Part shown: piece by piece, positions 9,901-19,643 of the stretch
Layout: the number at the start of each line of letters is the position of its first letter
How positions within the stretch are numbered: the stretch's first letter is position 1
Assembly (NCBI GenBank): GCA_023480665.1
Contig: JAMCWR010000040.1
Span: forward strand, 1 to 41,235
Origin: Gammaproteobacteria bacterium
GTDB taxonomy: Bacteria > Pseudomonadota > Gammaproteobacteria > UBA9339
Length of the DNA: 41,235 bases
Reading direction: 5' to 3'
Made by a program: the position numbers and the translations under genes
Notes under the pieces: model-generated
What the model saw: only the letters and a program-made list of their open reading frames with translations
Told to the model about the DNA's origin: nothing
The model's database searches: none

Positions 9901-10445
9901 ATGCACAAAATCAAGATTTAGTTTCGGCATTAAATACTTTAGAAGGTGCAATTCATCGCATTGACCATGATACACGTGATCGGTTTAAAATCACCTTCGA
10001 TCAAATAAATACGCATCTGCAAAATCTATTCCCGAAAATATTTAATGGCGGCAAGTCATCTTTAGAACTTACCACTGATAATTTATTAGAAACTGGGGTG
10101 GTGATTATGGCGCAACCACCAGGCAAGAGAAATTCTAGTATTCATTTGCTTTCTGGCGGTGAAAAAGCTTTAACTGCAATTGCATTAATCTTTTCTATTT
10201 TTCAGCTTAATCCAGCTCCATTTTGTATGCTAGATGAAGTTGATGCGCCACTTGATGATTTAAATGTTACACGGTTTTGTAACTTGGTAAAAGAGATGGC
10301 GAAAACCATTCAGTTTATCTTTGTCACACATAATAAATTAACCATGGAAATTGCTAATCAATTGGCTGGTGTGACCATGCAAGAGGCAGGAGTTTCGCGC
10401 ATAGTCAGTGTGAATTTAGATGCCGCAATTCAGATGGCAAATTGA
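6939..10445 (+). CDS. smc: Chromosome partition protein SMC
   Basis: 1,168 residues, a normal SMC length. The ATPase head is split: Walker A GPNGCGKSN at 31-39 in the N-terminal lobe, and in the C-terminal lobe the ABC signature LSGGEK (1071-1076) and Walker B CMLDEVDAPLDD (D1099, E1100). Between lie two long coiled-coil arms and a hinge around residues 500-670 (GWEVAVETVLGNFLEAV begins it). SMC dimers with ScpA and ScpB form the condensin that compacts and segregates the chromosome; both partners are encoded at 30072-31488. The N-terminus MYLKKIKLAGFKSF is standard, fixing the start. No strong ribosome site is seen. smc-zipA-ligA is a conserved gammaproteobacterial order. Confidence 0.98.
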   Translation: MYLKKIKLAGFKSFVDPTSILFQSKLTGVVGPNGCGKSNIIDAVRWVMGEISAKQLRGQSMSDVIFNGSSTRKQVGQAAVELIFDNSDASLGGEYAKYNEIAIRREVTRDGTSDYFFNNARCRRKDITDIFLGTGLGPRSYAIIEQGTVSQLIDAKPDELRVFIEEAAGISKYKERRRETENRIKHTKENLNRLNDIREELEKQLRHLRSQANAANRYKKLKQEERQTKAELCSLHYQSIAKTVAELAAMIETQESLLENKIGAQHALEAKMAELRENHHLETEQFNTIQTEYYKIGANIGRLEQQIQHNKDRHSQLQKDLEQITEVWQETLQHQNNDQAKIELLVAERDKIQESVKVSQDKVQKSKAALTHAQNAMQKWQEHSDAFNAEAAQNLQRLEVSQTSIAHLESSISQETEALEKLQLELQTLDFVALGDEVMSLHNQFLAIKAKHENLQSSVVEKQQHIIAQREKNNNLAAELDAARSRLQSLSGRVSSLEALQQTALGKNDTNLVTWLEQFKLNDKQRLLQKMTVTPGWEVAVETVLGNFLEAVCVDDLPSTISALESFSQGNLILFAANNEAQNLSLTNTGTLAEKVTATIVIGHLLEGVYVAENLNAALAIQAKLNANESVITKDGIWLGPSWVKISRAANPKAGVLQRERELNELIDAIKAEKAECAQKENLLLQEQNALAELEHSYHLLQDELHQSATEHSAMQGQLSAKEARQQHLGEREQVVKQEIVRYSELLQKAREQLEAVKQVWQEANAQKDSDAKVREDLVATRLQLQQQLQDAQVLEAKDREEHDNFVMRLELTQTEHGYLLQSIERAKQRIDGLVKQQQNIQQALAEAQNPNIALTEELQQELANRLTTESELTKAKEAVANIDQEIVGIEKQRSTTLEEVEYIRAELEKYRTEREGLQVRASTYVEQIKEQELTLDSVIAALAENATIEEWEQKLAHYVARIERLGPINLAAIAEVEKLEERRNYLDAQNQDLVSALNTLEGAIHRIDHDTRDRFKITFDQINTHLQNLFPKIFNGGKSSLELTTDNLLETGVVIMAQPPGKRNSSIHLLSGGEKALTAIALIFSIFQLNPAPFCMLDEVDAPLDDLNVTRFCNLVKEMAKTIQFIFVTHNKLTMEIANQLAGVTMQEAGVSRIVSVNLDAAIQMAN

Positions 10446-10498
10446 TTAATTTCTGTTTCAACGCTACAATAATACCTGCTGTATTTTCAGAAAAATTT

Positions 10499-10592
10499 GT
10501 AGGGGCGGGGTTGTGTTGGAAGTAACACGGTTTGATAGAATCTAGATATGCAAAATTCACTGCAGTTTATTAAATACTGCAGAAACCCGCCC
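10499..10592 (+). repeat. Single ~95-bp GGGCGGG-type unit between smc and zipA
   Basis: Begins GTAGGGGCGGGGTTGTG and ends GAAACCCGCCC. The interior contains AGAATCTAGAT and TTTATTAAATACTGCAG, as in other single copies (343, 16842, 19375). It starts about 54 bases after the smc stop. Confidence 0.85.
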
Positions 10593-10679
10593 ACACAATT
10601 CAATAGGGGAACTATAATTTGGCAGATATGCTAATTAGTGACGGTGTACAAATTAGCGAATTAGATATTGAGGATGACC

Positions 10680-11318
10680 ATGTTTGCAAATAAAGGGGCA
10701 TATTTTTCCTTTTTGGTAATACTTGTGGTATCTGCCGCTTTTTTATTTCGCAAAAAAAAGTCTCTCTGTGCAAAAGCGCAAACCAAGCAAGAGCCAACGG
10801 TCGGAGATACTGCTACTATCGTTGAGCCAAATCCTAGTTCACCTGAAGTAAAAATTACAGACGAAGTATTTGACCCAAATACTATTATCATGCAAATCCG
10901 TGCGAATCCTGGTAGGCCATATATGGGCTATGAGTTACTACAAGTAATCCTAGAAACTGGGTTTCGTTTTGGTAAAATGAACTTATTTCACCGCCACCAA
11001 AATGCTAATGGTGAAGGTCCGGTGCTTTTTAGTTTAGCTTCAGCTACAAAAGAAGGAACCTTCGAATTAAATAGTATGGGTGGAGTTTCTTGCCCCGGCG
11101 TTATTTTATTTATGCACTTAGACAATAAAAAGAAATTAATGCAGGTTTTTGATTTGATGCTAGATGTTGCGCGACAATTTATTGAAGATTTAGGTGGGGA
11201 AATTTTAGATGAGAAACAAAGGCCGCTAGATGCTACAGTAATTAACAACTGGCGGCAGAAAATCGCTATAGCAGATGGAAATAAATATTATAAGGCTAAC
11301 TTATTTGATAACTTATAG
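10680..11318 (+). CDS. zipA: Cell division protein ZipA
   Basis: 212 residues from the ATG at 10680, chosen because GAGG (10670-10673) is 6 bases upstream; TTG 10668 and ATG 10674 are in frame but less well placed. Residues 6-23 are a single N-terminal membrane helix, followed by RKKK (stop-transfer), a short variable linker (25-65) and the FtsZ-binding domain (about 70-205: YELLQVILETGFRFGKMN, FHRHQ, GPVLFSLA, PGVILFMHL, LGGEILDE). ZipA tethers the FtsZ ring to the inner membrane. It is shorter than E. coli ZipA (328 aa) because the P/Q-rich linker is reduced. Its place between smc and ligA supports the call. Confidence 0.93.
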   Translation: MFANKGAYFSFLVILVVSAAFLFRKKKSLCAKAQTKQEPTVGDTATIVEPNPSSPEVKITDEVFDPNTIIMQIRANPGRPYMGYELLQVILETGFRFGKMNLFHRHQNANGEGPVLFSLASATKEGTFELNSMGGVSCPGVILFMHLDNKKKLMQVFDLMLDVARQFIEDLGGEILDEKQRPLDATVINNWRQKIAIADGNKYYKANLFDNL

Positions 11319-11327
11319 TAGAGCACA

Positions 11328-11433
11328 GCCAAAGCGGCATAGGGTCGGATGTTGCTCTTTGCGAACCAGATTTGATTCAAAAGTCGACGCAGTGAGACAA
11401 AGAGCTACGTCCGAGCCTAAAGTAAGCTTTGGC
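11328..11433. repeat. Imperfect ~35-bp inverted repeat between zipA and ligA
   Basis: GCCAAAGC at 11328 opens an arm running to GCTCTTTG near 11360. An inverted, partly diverged copy runs from CAAAGAGC to GCTTTGGC at 11433. It looks like a miniature element or large hairpin filling the zipA-ligA gap. It does not resemble the other repeat families here. Confidence 0.6.
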
Positions 11434-11477
11434 AAGGAGCAAAATTTGTGAAACATTGTACTAGGTTAAAGGATTAA

Positions 11478-13589
<2,112 letters not shown>

Positions 13590-13611
13590 GCTTTTAATAG
13601 GGATATAAACT

Positions 13612-14985
13612 ATGCAACTACAATTTCTTGGGGCAACCAAAACTGTTACTGGGTCTAAATATTTATTAACAACACAAAATAAAAAATTTTTAGTTGACTG
13701 CGGTTTATTTCAAGGCTTAAAAGAATTACGTTTGCGCAACTGGAATGAATTTGTTGTTGATCCGAAAACCATAGATGCCGTAATTATTACTCACGCACAC
13801 CTTGATCATTCTGGTTATTTACCCGTCTTAATCAAAAAAGGTTTTTCTGGGAAAATATACTGTACAGATTGCACAATGGATTTATGCAAATTATTACTCT
13901 GTGATTGTGGCCATCTACTCGAAGAAGAAGCAAATCGTGCGAATAAATATGGTTATTCTAAGCATAAACCAGCATTGCCACTTTATACTTATGATGAAGC
14001 ATGTGCTGCGCTAAAACAATTTGTTCCAGTTGAGTTTGATCAAGAAATAACTCTTGAAAATGAATTAAATGTGACTTTTAGGCGCGCTGGACATATTTTA
14101 GGCGCATCATCGGTTTTGCTAAAACATCAGGGTGCTTCAATCTTATTTTCTGGCGATTTAGGTCGGCCGCATGACCCTTGTATTCGTCCTCCCGAACCAG
14201 TTACTCAAGCTCAATACCTTGTAGTTGAATCAACTTATGGTGATCGTTCACACGCTCTAGTTGATCCAGAACGAGAATTAGGTGTGGTTATTAATAAAAC
14301 TGCCAAGCGTGGTGGAACTCTTATTATTCCAGCATTTGCAGTAGGGCGCACACAAAATATTTTGTATTATATTTATTCGCTGAAGAAACAAAATCTTATT
14401 CCTGATATACCAGTATTTCTTGATAGCCCAATGGCACAGAATGTTACCGAAATATTAGCAACGCACTACCAAGAACATTTGCCATCGCCTGAAGTTTGTG
14501 CTGAGGTTTGTAAAACTGCACATTATGTAAGTTCAGTCGAAGAATCAAAATTAATTGATACATATAATTATCCAAAAATAATTATCTCTGCTAGTGGTAT
14601 GGTGGAAGGTGGTCGGGTGTTGCATCACATTAAATATTTTGCAGGAGATCACCGTAATACGATATTATTTGCTGGCTACCAAGCAATTGGTACTCGTGGT
14701 GCGACAATTTTGAGTGGTGTGAGTGAAGTCAAAATGCTTGGCGGCATAGTTAAAATCAATGCTGAAGTTATTGCCCTCGGCGATGTTTCGGCTCATGCGG
14801 ATTATGCTGAGTTGATAAGCTGGATACGAAAAATGCCTACACCACCAAAAAAGGTATTTATTACGCATGGAGAGCTGCCTGCTGCGGAAGCATTAAAACA
14901 GCGGATTGAATCCACGCTTGGATGGGAGTGCGTAGTTCCGAGCTATTTGGATAATGTTGAGTTAGAAGAACGTACAAATAATTAA
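13612..14985 (+). CDS. Metallo-beta-lactamase fold, beta-CASP RNA-processing exonuclease-like protein
   Basis: 457 residues. The zinc-binding motif H61-A-H63-L-D65-H66 follows an MBL beta-sheet start (LQFLGATKTVTGSKY). Later ligands include the H in AGHILGAS and the D in FSGDLGR. The beta-CASP insert begins around ESTYGDRSH and includes the PAFAVGRTQ and SASGMVEGGR segments. The C-terminus has the typical VFITHGE motif. Such proteins (CPSF-73/YSH1-type in bacteria) cleave RNA endo- or exonucleolytically; the natural substrate here is unknown. Start ATG is 22 bases after a repeat. It probably forms a unit with prmB 31 bases downstream. Confidence 0.92.
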   Translation: MQLQFLGATKTVTGSKYLLTTQNKKFLVDCGLFQGLKELRLRNWNEFVVDPKTIDAVIITHAHLDHSGYLPVLIKKGFSGKIYCTDCTMDLCKLLLCDCGHLLEEEANRANKYGYSKHKPALPLYTYDEACAALKQFVPVEFDQEITLENELNVTFRRAGHILGASSVLLKHQGASILFSGDLGRPHDPCIRPPEPVTQAQYLVVESTYGDRSHALVDPERELGVVINKTAKRGGTLIIPAFAVGRTQNILYYIYSLKKQNLIPDIPVFLDSPMAQNVTEILATHYQEHLPSPEVCAEVCKTAHYVSSVEESKLIDTYNYPKIIISASGMVEGGRVLHHIKYFAGDHRNTILFAGYQAIGTRGATILSGVSEVKMLGGIVKINAEVIALGDVSAHADYAELISWIRKMPTPPKKVFITHGELPAAEALKQRIESTLGWECVVPSYLDNVELEERTNN

Positions 14986-15016
14986 GAATTAAGAATTAAT
15001 TTTTTTTGAGAAGAAT

Positions 15017-15925
15017 ATGCCAATAACTAAAGAAATAACTGAAGAACTACACTCAATTCGTGATTTTATGCGTTGGGCGATGACTCAATTTTATCAAGCT
15101 GAGGTGCATTTTGGTCATGGCACTGATAATGCTTGGGATGAAGCTGCAATTTTGCTTGCACATACATTGCATCTTCCTCCAACTGTTAATCAAGAGGTTT
15201 TAGATGCACATCTCACCAAAGAAGAAAAATATAAGATCATTGAACTTATTGAGCGGCGTATTTACGAACGTATTCCTGCAGCATATTTAACTCATGAAGC
15301 TTGGTTTACCGAGCTACCTTTTTATGTTGATAATCGCGTATTAATTCCTCGCTCTTCACTTGGTGAGCTTATTCTCAAGCAATTTGAGCCTTGGGTTAGG
15401 CCAGCAAGTGTCAAAAGGATTTTAGATTTAGGCACAGGTAGTGGTTGTATTGCTATTGCTTGCGCTCTTGCTTTTCCTGAAGCAACTGTTGATGCAACAG
15501 ATATATCGCAAGATGCTCTCGATGTGGCGAAACTTAATGTCGAGAAGCATAAAGTTTCTGATCAGGTAAAATTAATAAAATCTGATGTTTTTGCTTCATT
15601 AAGTGATAAAATTTATGATATAATTATTTCCAATCCGCCTTATGTTGCGTCGGCAGAAATTGATGGGTTGCCCGCAGAATATGCGCATGAACCAAAAATG
15701 GCATTGGCCGCAGGGAAGGAAGGATTAGATATAGTTACAAGAATTTTACGCACAGCTAAAAATCACTTATCTAACGATGGAATTTTAATTGTTGAAGTTG
15801 GCAATAGCGAAAATGCTGTAATAGAACGGTTCCCACATCTTCCTTTTACATGGATTGAGTTTGAAAAAGGGGAAGGTGGGGTGTTTTTAATAACTAAAGA
15901 GCAACTTACCAATGAGATTTTTTAA
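15017..15925 (+). CDS. prmB: Ribosomal protein L3 (uL3) glutamine N5-methyltransferase
   Basis: 302 residues. It transfers methyl from SAM to a glutamine of ribosomal protein L3. A helical N-terminal domain (about 1-115) recognises substrate. The Rossmann domain has SAM motif LDLGTGSG (about 136-143) and the glutamine-methylase motif NPPY (206-209). I call PrmB rather than the release-factor enzyme PrmC because of the AEYAHEPKMALAAG segment and the C-terminal PFTWIEFEKGEGGVFLITKE pattern, which is typical of PrmB. It is preceded by a GAGAAG site. Its last 14 bases overlap a small downstream ORF. Confidence 0.92.
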   Translation: MPITKEITEELHSIRDFMRWAMTQFYQAEVHFGHGTDNAWDEAAILLAHTLHLPPTVNQEVLDAHLTKEEKYKIIELIERRIYERIPAAYLTHEAWFTELPFYVDNRVLIPRSSLGELILKQFEPWVRPASVKRILDLGTGSGCIAIACALAFPEATVDATDISQDALDVAKLNVEKHKVSDQVKLIKSDVFASLSDKIYDIIISNPPYVASAEIDGLPAEYAHEPKMALAAGKEGLDIVTRILRTAKNHLSNDGILIVEVGNSENAVIERFPHLPFTWIEFEKGEGGVFLITKEQLTNEIF

Positions 15926-16124
15926 CACTAACAGCGACAAGGAACAACAGCCGCATTGTTGGCATGGTTATACATGGGTAGACATAACTCGTGCTTTGTT
16001 AACAGGTAATAATGTACAAAATGCTTTAAATGATGCCAATCCTTTGCGTGAAGTTGATAAGGCTAGCTTTGAAATGTGGCGTGATCTTGTCGGCGAATGT
16101 ATGAATAAAGATAAGTATCGATGA
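15912..16124 (+). CDS. Small hypothetical protein overlapping prmB
   Basis: 70 residues, starting at an ATG 14 bases before the prmB stop in another frame, suggesting translational coupling. Composition is polar with PHCWHGYTW near the N-terminus and a predicted helical second half. No signal peptide or membrane segment. I do not recognise a family. The tight overlap and the ribosome site of the next gene 17 bases after its stop argue that it is real, but it is short and lacks its own clear ribosome site. Confidence 0.55.
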   Translation: MRFFNTNSDKEQQPHCWHGYTWVDITRALLTGNNVQNALNDANPLREVDKASFEMWRDLVGECMNKDKYR

Positions 16125-16150
16125 TTAATTAATTTTCACAGGGAGTAAAT

Positions 16151-16834
16151 ATGCAAAAAGTAATTTATAGTTTTTTCGCAGCAGTATTTTTTATTTTTTC
16201 TGCTAATGTTTTGGCTCAGCCTAGTGCAGTAAAACTTCACGATTTTCAAGCCCTCAAAGATCTTGTAAACCAAACAGCTACTTCGGTTGCAACTATAAAA
16301 ATTGATTATACCAATAATTTAACAGCAGTTTCAGATCGAATTACAACCATTGAAAAAGTTAATACTGATACGCAAACCCAATTAAAAGCTATTGCTAGTC
16401 GCTTGACAGCTATTCAAGCTGATCTAGTACAAATAAAATCAGAGCAGAAGCTTGAGCAGCAATCCTTCTTTTATAAATTTTCTGCTGGTATTGATGAATT
16501 GCAGAAAAGGTTTGGTAAAGATGTCTTTACCATGGTAGTGATTGGAGTATTTGTAATACTACTGCTATTAATAGTATGGCTTTTTTATCCACAAAAAGAA
16601 AATACTCGAGAAAAGATGGAAAGATCTTTTGCAGAAGAAGCTCCTGAGATTGAAGCCGATGAAGCTGAATCTGCTTTAGATACCGAAGGAATCGCTGCTA
16701 AATTAAATTTAGCTCATGCGTATATTGATATGGGAAAAAATGACGACGCAAGAGCCTTATTGCAAGAAGTGATAATACACGGTGACGATGCGCAAATAGC
16801 AGAAGCTCAAGCTCTACAAGAAAAAATTCAATAA
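16151..16834 (+). CDS. Membrane protein with coiled coil and FimV C-terminal (TPR-like) domain
   Basis: 227 residues. A Sec signal peptide (1-22, cut after NVLA) leads to a periplasmic coiled-coil-like segment (about 28-120, heptad pattern through TTIEKV and LKAIASRLTAIQADL). One membrane helix follows (125-146), then an acidic cytoplasmic linker. The last 45 residues (about 181-226: LNLAHAYIDMG, ARALLQEVI, AEAQAL) match the FimV/HubP C-terminal domain. In FimV/HubP this domain is cytoplasmic and organises the cell pole, type IV pili and chemoreceptors. There is no LysM domain and the protein is far shorter than FimV, so this is a mini-FimV-like protein. Start is fixed by GGGAG 5 bases before the ATG. 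Confidence 0.78.
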   Translation: MQKVIYSFFAAVFFIFSANVLAQPSAVKLHDFQALKDLVNQTATSVATIKIDYTNNLTAVSDRITTIEKVNTDTQTQLKAIASRLTAIQADLVQIKSEQKLEQQSFFYKFSAGIDELQKRFGKDVFTMVVIGVFVILLLLIVWLFYPQKENTREKMERSFAEEAPEIEADEAESALDTEGIAAKLNLAHAYIDMGKNDDARALLQEVIIHGDDAQIAEAQALQEKIQ

Positions 16835-16841
16835 TTGTATT

Positions 16842-16937
16842 GTAGGGGCGGGTTTGTGTAGGGAGTATGGAGGTTTAATAGAATCTAGATTCGTAAAATT
16901 TACTACGGTTTATTGAATGCCATCTGAAACCCGCCCG
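16842..16937 (+). repeat. Single ~95-bp GGGCGGG-type unit
   Basis: Begins GTAGGGGCGGGTTTGTG and ends GAAACCCGCCCG, with AGAATCTAGAT inside. It starts eight bases after the FimV-like stop and ends 33 bases before the next gene. A spurious in-frame start for the next gene (16917) lies inside this unit. Confidence 0.87.
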
Positions 16938-16970
16938 TTTTTAATTATGCATTGTTTTTTTGGAGGCACT

Positions 16971-17669
16971 ATGAATTGCAAAAAACTATTTGGGTTTATT
17001 CTGTGTTTTTCATTATTGATTGGCACTTCGCTTGCAGAAACTTGTAATTGTCCACCACCGCAAGATAAAGTAATTTTGCAGTTACAAAGCGAATCTTGGG
17101 CTAAAACTACTACTGCTAATGTAAGTATTAATATTGATGGAGTTTTAGATAAATTATCTGTTAACCAGATCCGCGATGAAATTATGCATAAACTAGCAAA
17201 AATTTCTGATGGTGATTGGCAAATCAGCAGTTTTAGCCAGACGCAAAATGTTTCAGGATTGGAAGAAGTACATGCTGTAGCAGAACTGCGCATGCCGCAG
17301 AGTAATTTATCTGGGTTACAAGCACAGGTTAAAGATATATCTCGCCCTGGATTAAATTTTAAAGTAGCAAATATTGATTTTAGTCCTTCCTTTGATGATA
17401 TCCAAAACACTCAAGGCTCATTGCGAGAAAAAATTTATAATTTAGTTACAGCTGAGATGCAACGTCTAGAAAAAGTTTATCCTGGCCATAAATTTGCAAT
17501 TCATGCAGTTAATTTTATCCCAGGCTTTTTCTCTATGCCTGTTCCCGAAAATGATAGTTATATGATGCGCAACATTAAAGCGATGGCAGCTCCGATGGTT
17601 GGAGGTGTACTTAATGTTGGCACTAAAGTTCACATGGATGCAATTATTGAGCTTCTGATTAAGTCCTGA
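16971..17669 (+). CDS. Exported protein, weakly SIMPL-like, function unknown
   Basis: 232 residues from the ATG at 16971, selected because GGAGG lies at 16962-16966; an upstream in-frame codon is within a repeat. A Sec signal peptide (1-22, ending TSLA) precedes a Cys-Pro-rich TCNCPPPQ. The body has alternating beta/alpha pattern (VILQLQSESWAKTTTANVSI, then helix, then ISSFSQTQNVSGLEEVHAV) reminiscent of SIMPL/DUF541 periplasmic proteins, but I cannot confirm this. The stop TGA lies in the terminal repeat of a transposon-like element (17666-17996). Removing the element restores the same last residues followed by TAA, so the protein is probably intact. Confidence 0.75.
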   Translation: MNCKKLFGFILCFSLLIGTSLAETCNCPPPQDKVILQLQSESWAKTTTANVSINIDGVLDKLSVNQIRDEIMHKLAKISDGDWQISSFSQTQNVSGLEEVHAVAELRMPQSNLSGLQAQVKDISRPGLNFKVANIDFSPSFDDIQNTQGSLREKIYNLVTAEMQRLEKVYPGHKFAIHAVNFIPGFFSMPVPENDSYMMRNIKAMAAPMVGGVLNVGTKVHMDAIIELLIKS

Positions 17670-17996
17670 AGGATCCCCACATCTTTTTTTTGTTAACAAA
17701 ATTTGTTACCTAATTGTGGCTTAATACAATGTAGGGGCGGGTTTGTCTATAATTATGTTCGGTGATAATTAAAACTAAATTAATTACACAAATTGAGGTA
17801 TTTTCGAGACTGTCTGAAACCCGCCCGCGAAGTGCCACAAATATATACGGGCGGGTTTCAGTGGCATTAATAATATCGTAGTTATTAAACACGTTTAGTT
17901 TCTACCAATATCGAAGAAGTTTAAGCACAAACCCGCCCCTACGATAACATCCTGTTTTTGAAATGAATTATTTAAAAAGATGTAGGGATCCTTCAG
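17666..17996. mobile_element. 331-bp non-autonomous element with 9-bp target duplication
   Basis: Ends are inverted: CTGAAGGATCCCCACATC... at 17666 and ...GATGTAGGGATCCTTCAG at 17996, one mismatch over about 23 bp. The 9-bp sequence GATTAAGTC occurs directly on both sides (17657-17665, 17997-18005), a clear target-site duplication. No transposase ORF. The interior is a tail-to-tail pair of GGGCGGG units (17731-17942). It sits precisely between two convergent genes. No transposase in this window has these ends. Confidence 0.88.
17731..17942. repeat. Tail-to-tail pair of GGGCGGG units inside the 331-bp element
   Basis: Unit 17731-17827 (GTAGGGGCGGGTTTGTC ... GAAACCCGCCCG) and inverted unit 17848-17942 (CGGGCGGGTTTC ... 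ACAAACCCGCCCCTAC), joined by a linker with TGCCACAAAT. The same linker joins the pair at 22282-22493. Confidence 0.87.
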
Positions 17997-18005
17997 GATT
18001 AAGTC

Positions 18006-19280
18006 TTAACTTTTAGATCCCAATGTTTTGCAATGTGTTTCTTTACCAACTAGTAAAGTAATTATTGCTACAAAAAAAGCAATTGGAAACATCCAAAGAG
18101 CCAATCTGTAATCTGCTACTGAGTGCACTGGGACGCCATGAAAAAGTTTACCGTGCCAGTTAAGATCAAGAAGCGTTCCAAAGAGCGGGACAAATATTGC
18201 TCCACCAGACATAATTAACATTGAGCCCATGCCCATACTGGTGCTGATAAATTCTCCAGGATTACTTTCAGCGATTACTGGATAGGTGATTACTTGAGAA
18301 CTCGTGAAAATGCCAATGGCGAAGAATAAAACATAGATAGTTAAATAGCAGAGGTTACTCGAGTACATCAAAATAAATATCAGCGCTAACGAAATAAATG
18401 CTCCCCAATACATTAATGGCTTGCGCTTTCGCATGCTGTCAGAAAGCCAACCAAACAAAGGTGAACCAACCATCGCGCCTAAAAACATTAGCAGAGTGGC
18501 AAATGATGCTTGTTCTTCGCTTAAATTATAAGTTTGTTCAAGATAACGCACGCCAAAAACTGCGCCCAAAACAAAAATTGGCAGGTTAACTAAACAGGTG
18601 TAGGTGCCAAACATCCAGTTTTGCAAATTACCGATAGATTTTTTTAAACTATGCAATAAAAAAGTAATGCTAGTTGCTTGTTCGTGTGTTATCTCGCGGG
18701 TTACGCCTTGAGGGAAGTCTTTTACCAAAACTGCCATCAGAATTAATAATATTATGCCGAGAAATGCATCAATTTGCATGCCAGTGCGCCAACCAACATG
18801 GTTAACTAATATAGTTAGCGGTGATTGGCTGACCATGGCGCCAAAAAATCCAATAGTAATACAGATGCCACTTGCAAATGCCATTTTTTCTGGAGGGAAC
18901 CAACGCGTAACTAAACGCAGCGGTAACAGTAAGCCAAATGATCCAGCTAAACCTAAAAATAAAAAGCACCAAGACGCCTGAAAGACAGAATTAGTAAACG
19001 AGAATAAGTAGGTACAAATGATGGTTACTGACATCGCGGTTAATAAAATTTTTTTCGAAGAAAATCGGTCAAGCATTAATCCAGCGGGAAAGAAAAACAA
19101 CAAATTCCCCCAGAAATATATAGATGATAATGTTCCTAATCCGGTAGAACTAATGCGGAAATCTAGCATTAAATCGTGGCCAATTGCGTTGAATTTGGTC
19201 ATTTGAATAAAAATGTAAAAGAAATAGAATGCTGCGGTTATGCACACGATCCAGGGTTGAAATTTAGCTCTTTTTTGCAT
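18006..19280 (-). CDS. Major facilitator superfamily transporter
   Basis: 424 residues with about 12 hydrophobic helices. The loop motif A is visible after helix 2 (AGLMLDRFSSKK) and its half-repeat in the second half (FGWLSDSMRKRK). A PLRLVTRWFPPEKMAFASG stretch resembles the nitrate/nitrite-, phthalate- and sugar-phosphate-type MFS branches often expanded in intracellular Legionellales. Substrate cannot be read from sequence. Start ATG at 19278-19280 has a GGAGG site just upstream on the minus strand. Convergent with the exported-protein gene; before insertion of the 331-bp element their stop codons would have overlapped. Confidence 0.92.
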   Translation of the reverse strand: MQKRAKFQPWIVCITAAFYFFYIFIQMTKFNAIGHDLMLDFRISSTGLGTLSSIYFWGNLLFFFPAGLMLDRFSSKKILLTAMSVTIICTYLFSFTNSVFQASWCFLFLGLAGSFGLLLPLRLVTRWFPPEKMAFASGICITIGFFGAMVSQSPLTILVNHVGWRTGMQIDAFLGIILLILMAVLVKDFPQGVTREITHEQATSITFLLHSLKKSIGNLQNWMFGTYTCLVNLPIFVLGAVFGVRYLEQTYNLSEEQASFATLLMFLGAMVGSPLFGWLSDSMRKRKPLMYWGAFISLALIFILMYSSNLCYLTIYVLFFAIGIFTSSQVITYPVIAESNPGEFISTSMGMGSMLIMSGGAIFVPLFGTLLDLNWHGKLFHGVPVHSVADYRLALWMFPIAFFVAIITLLVGKETHCKTLGSKS

Positions 19281-19374
19281 ATAACCTCCGATTTGTTTTG
19301 TGCCATTCTATCGATTGACATAGCATCATGCAAATTTTCGACGTTAAGATTAATTCAGGTCCAAGATGTAAATT

Positions 19375-19468
19375 GTAGGGGCGGGTTTGTGTGTGAAGTA
19401 CGTAGGTTTAATAGAATCTAAATTCCTAAAATTTATCGCGGTTTATTAAGCACTGCAGAAACCCGCCC
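19375..19468 (+). repeat. Single GGGCGGG unit in the 19281-19643 gap
   Basis: Begins GTAGGGGCGGGTTTGTG and ends GAAACCCGCCC, interior with AGAATCTAAAT. It lies in the divergent region between the MFS gene and the 19644 gene. Apart from this unit I see no gene or clear regulatory structure in that 363-base gap. Confidence 0.85.
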
Positions 19469-19643
19469 ACTAAATACGTGACTCTCCGGCTTGCAAATAG
19501 TACCGTCACATCCTTCGCCGCTTTAGCAGTGCTAGTTCTCATACGCATGAATTAATCTTTTGTAGCGTTAGGTAAAAAAGATTTGATAATCAATAGGGTT
19601 TTACGTCATAATTATGCTTATTAACTTAATGTTGGAGAATGAT

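Noticed and set aside
15017..15925. Release-factor methyltransferase PrmC
   Set aside because: No prfA neighbour, and the HEPKMALAAG and PFTWIEFEKGEGGVFL segments fit PrmB instead.
16917..16970. Upstream start for the exported protein
   Set aside because: It falls inside a repeat unit, and GGAGG plus a proper signal peptide support ATG 16971.
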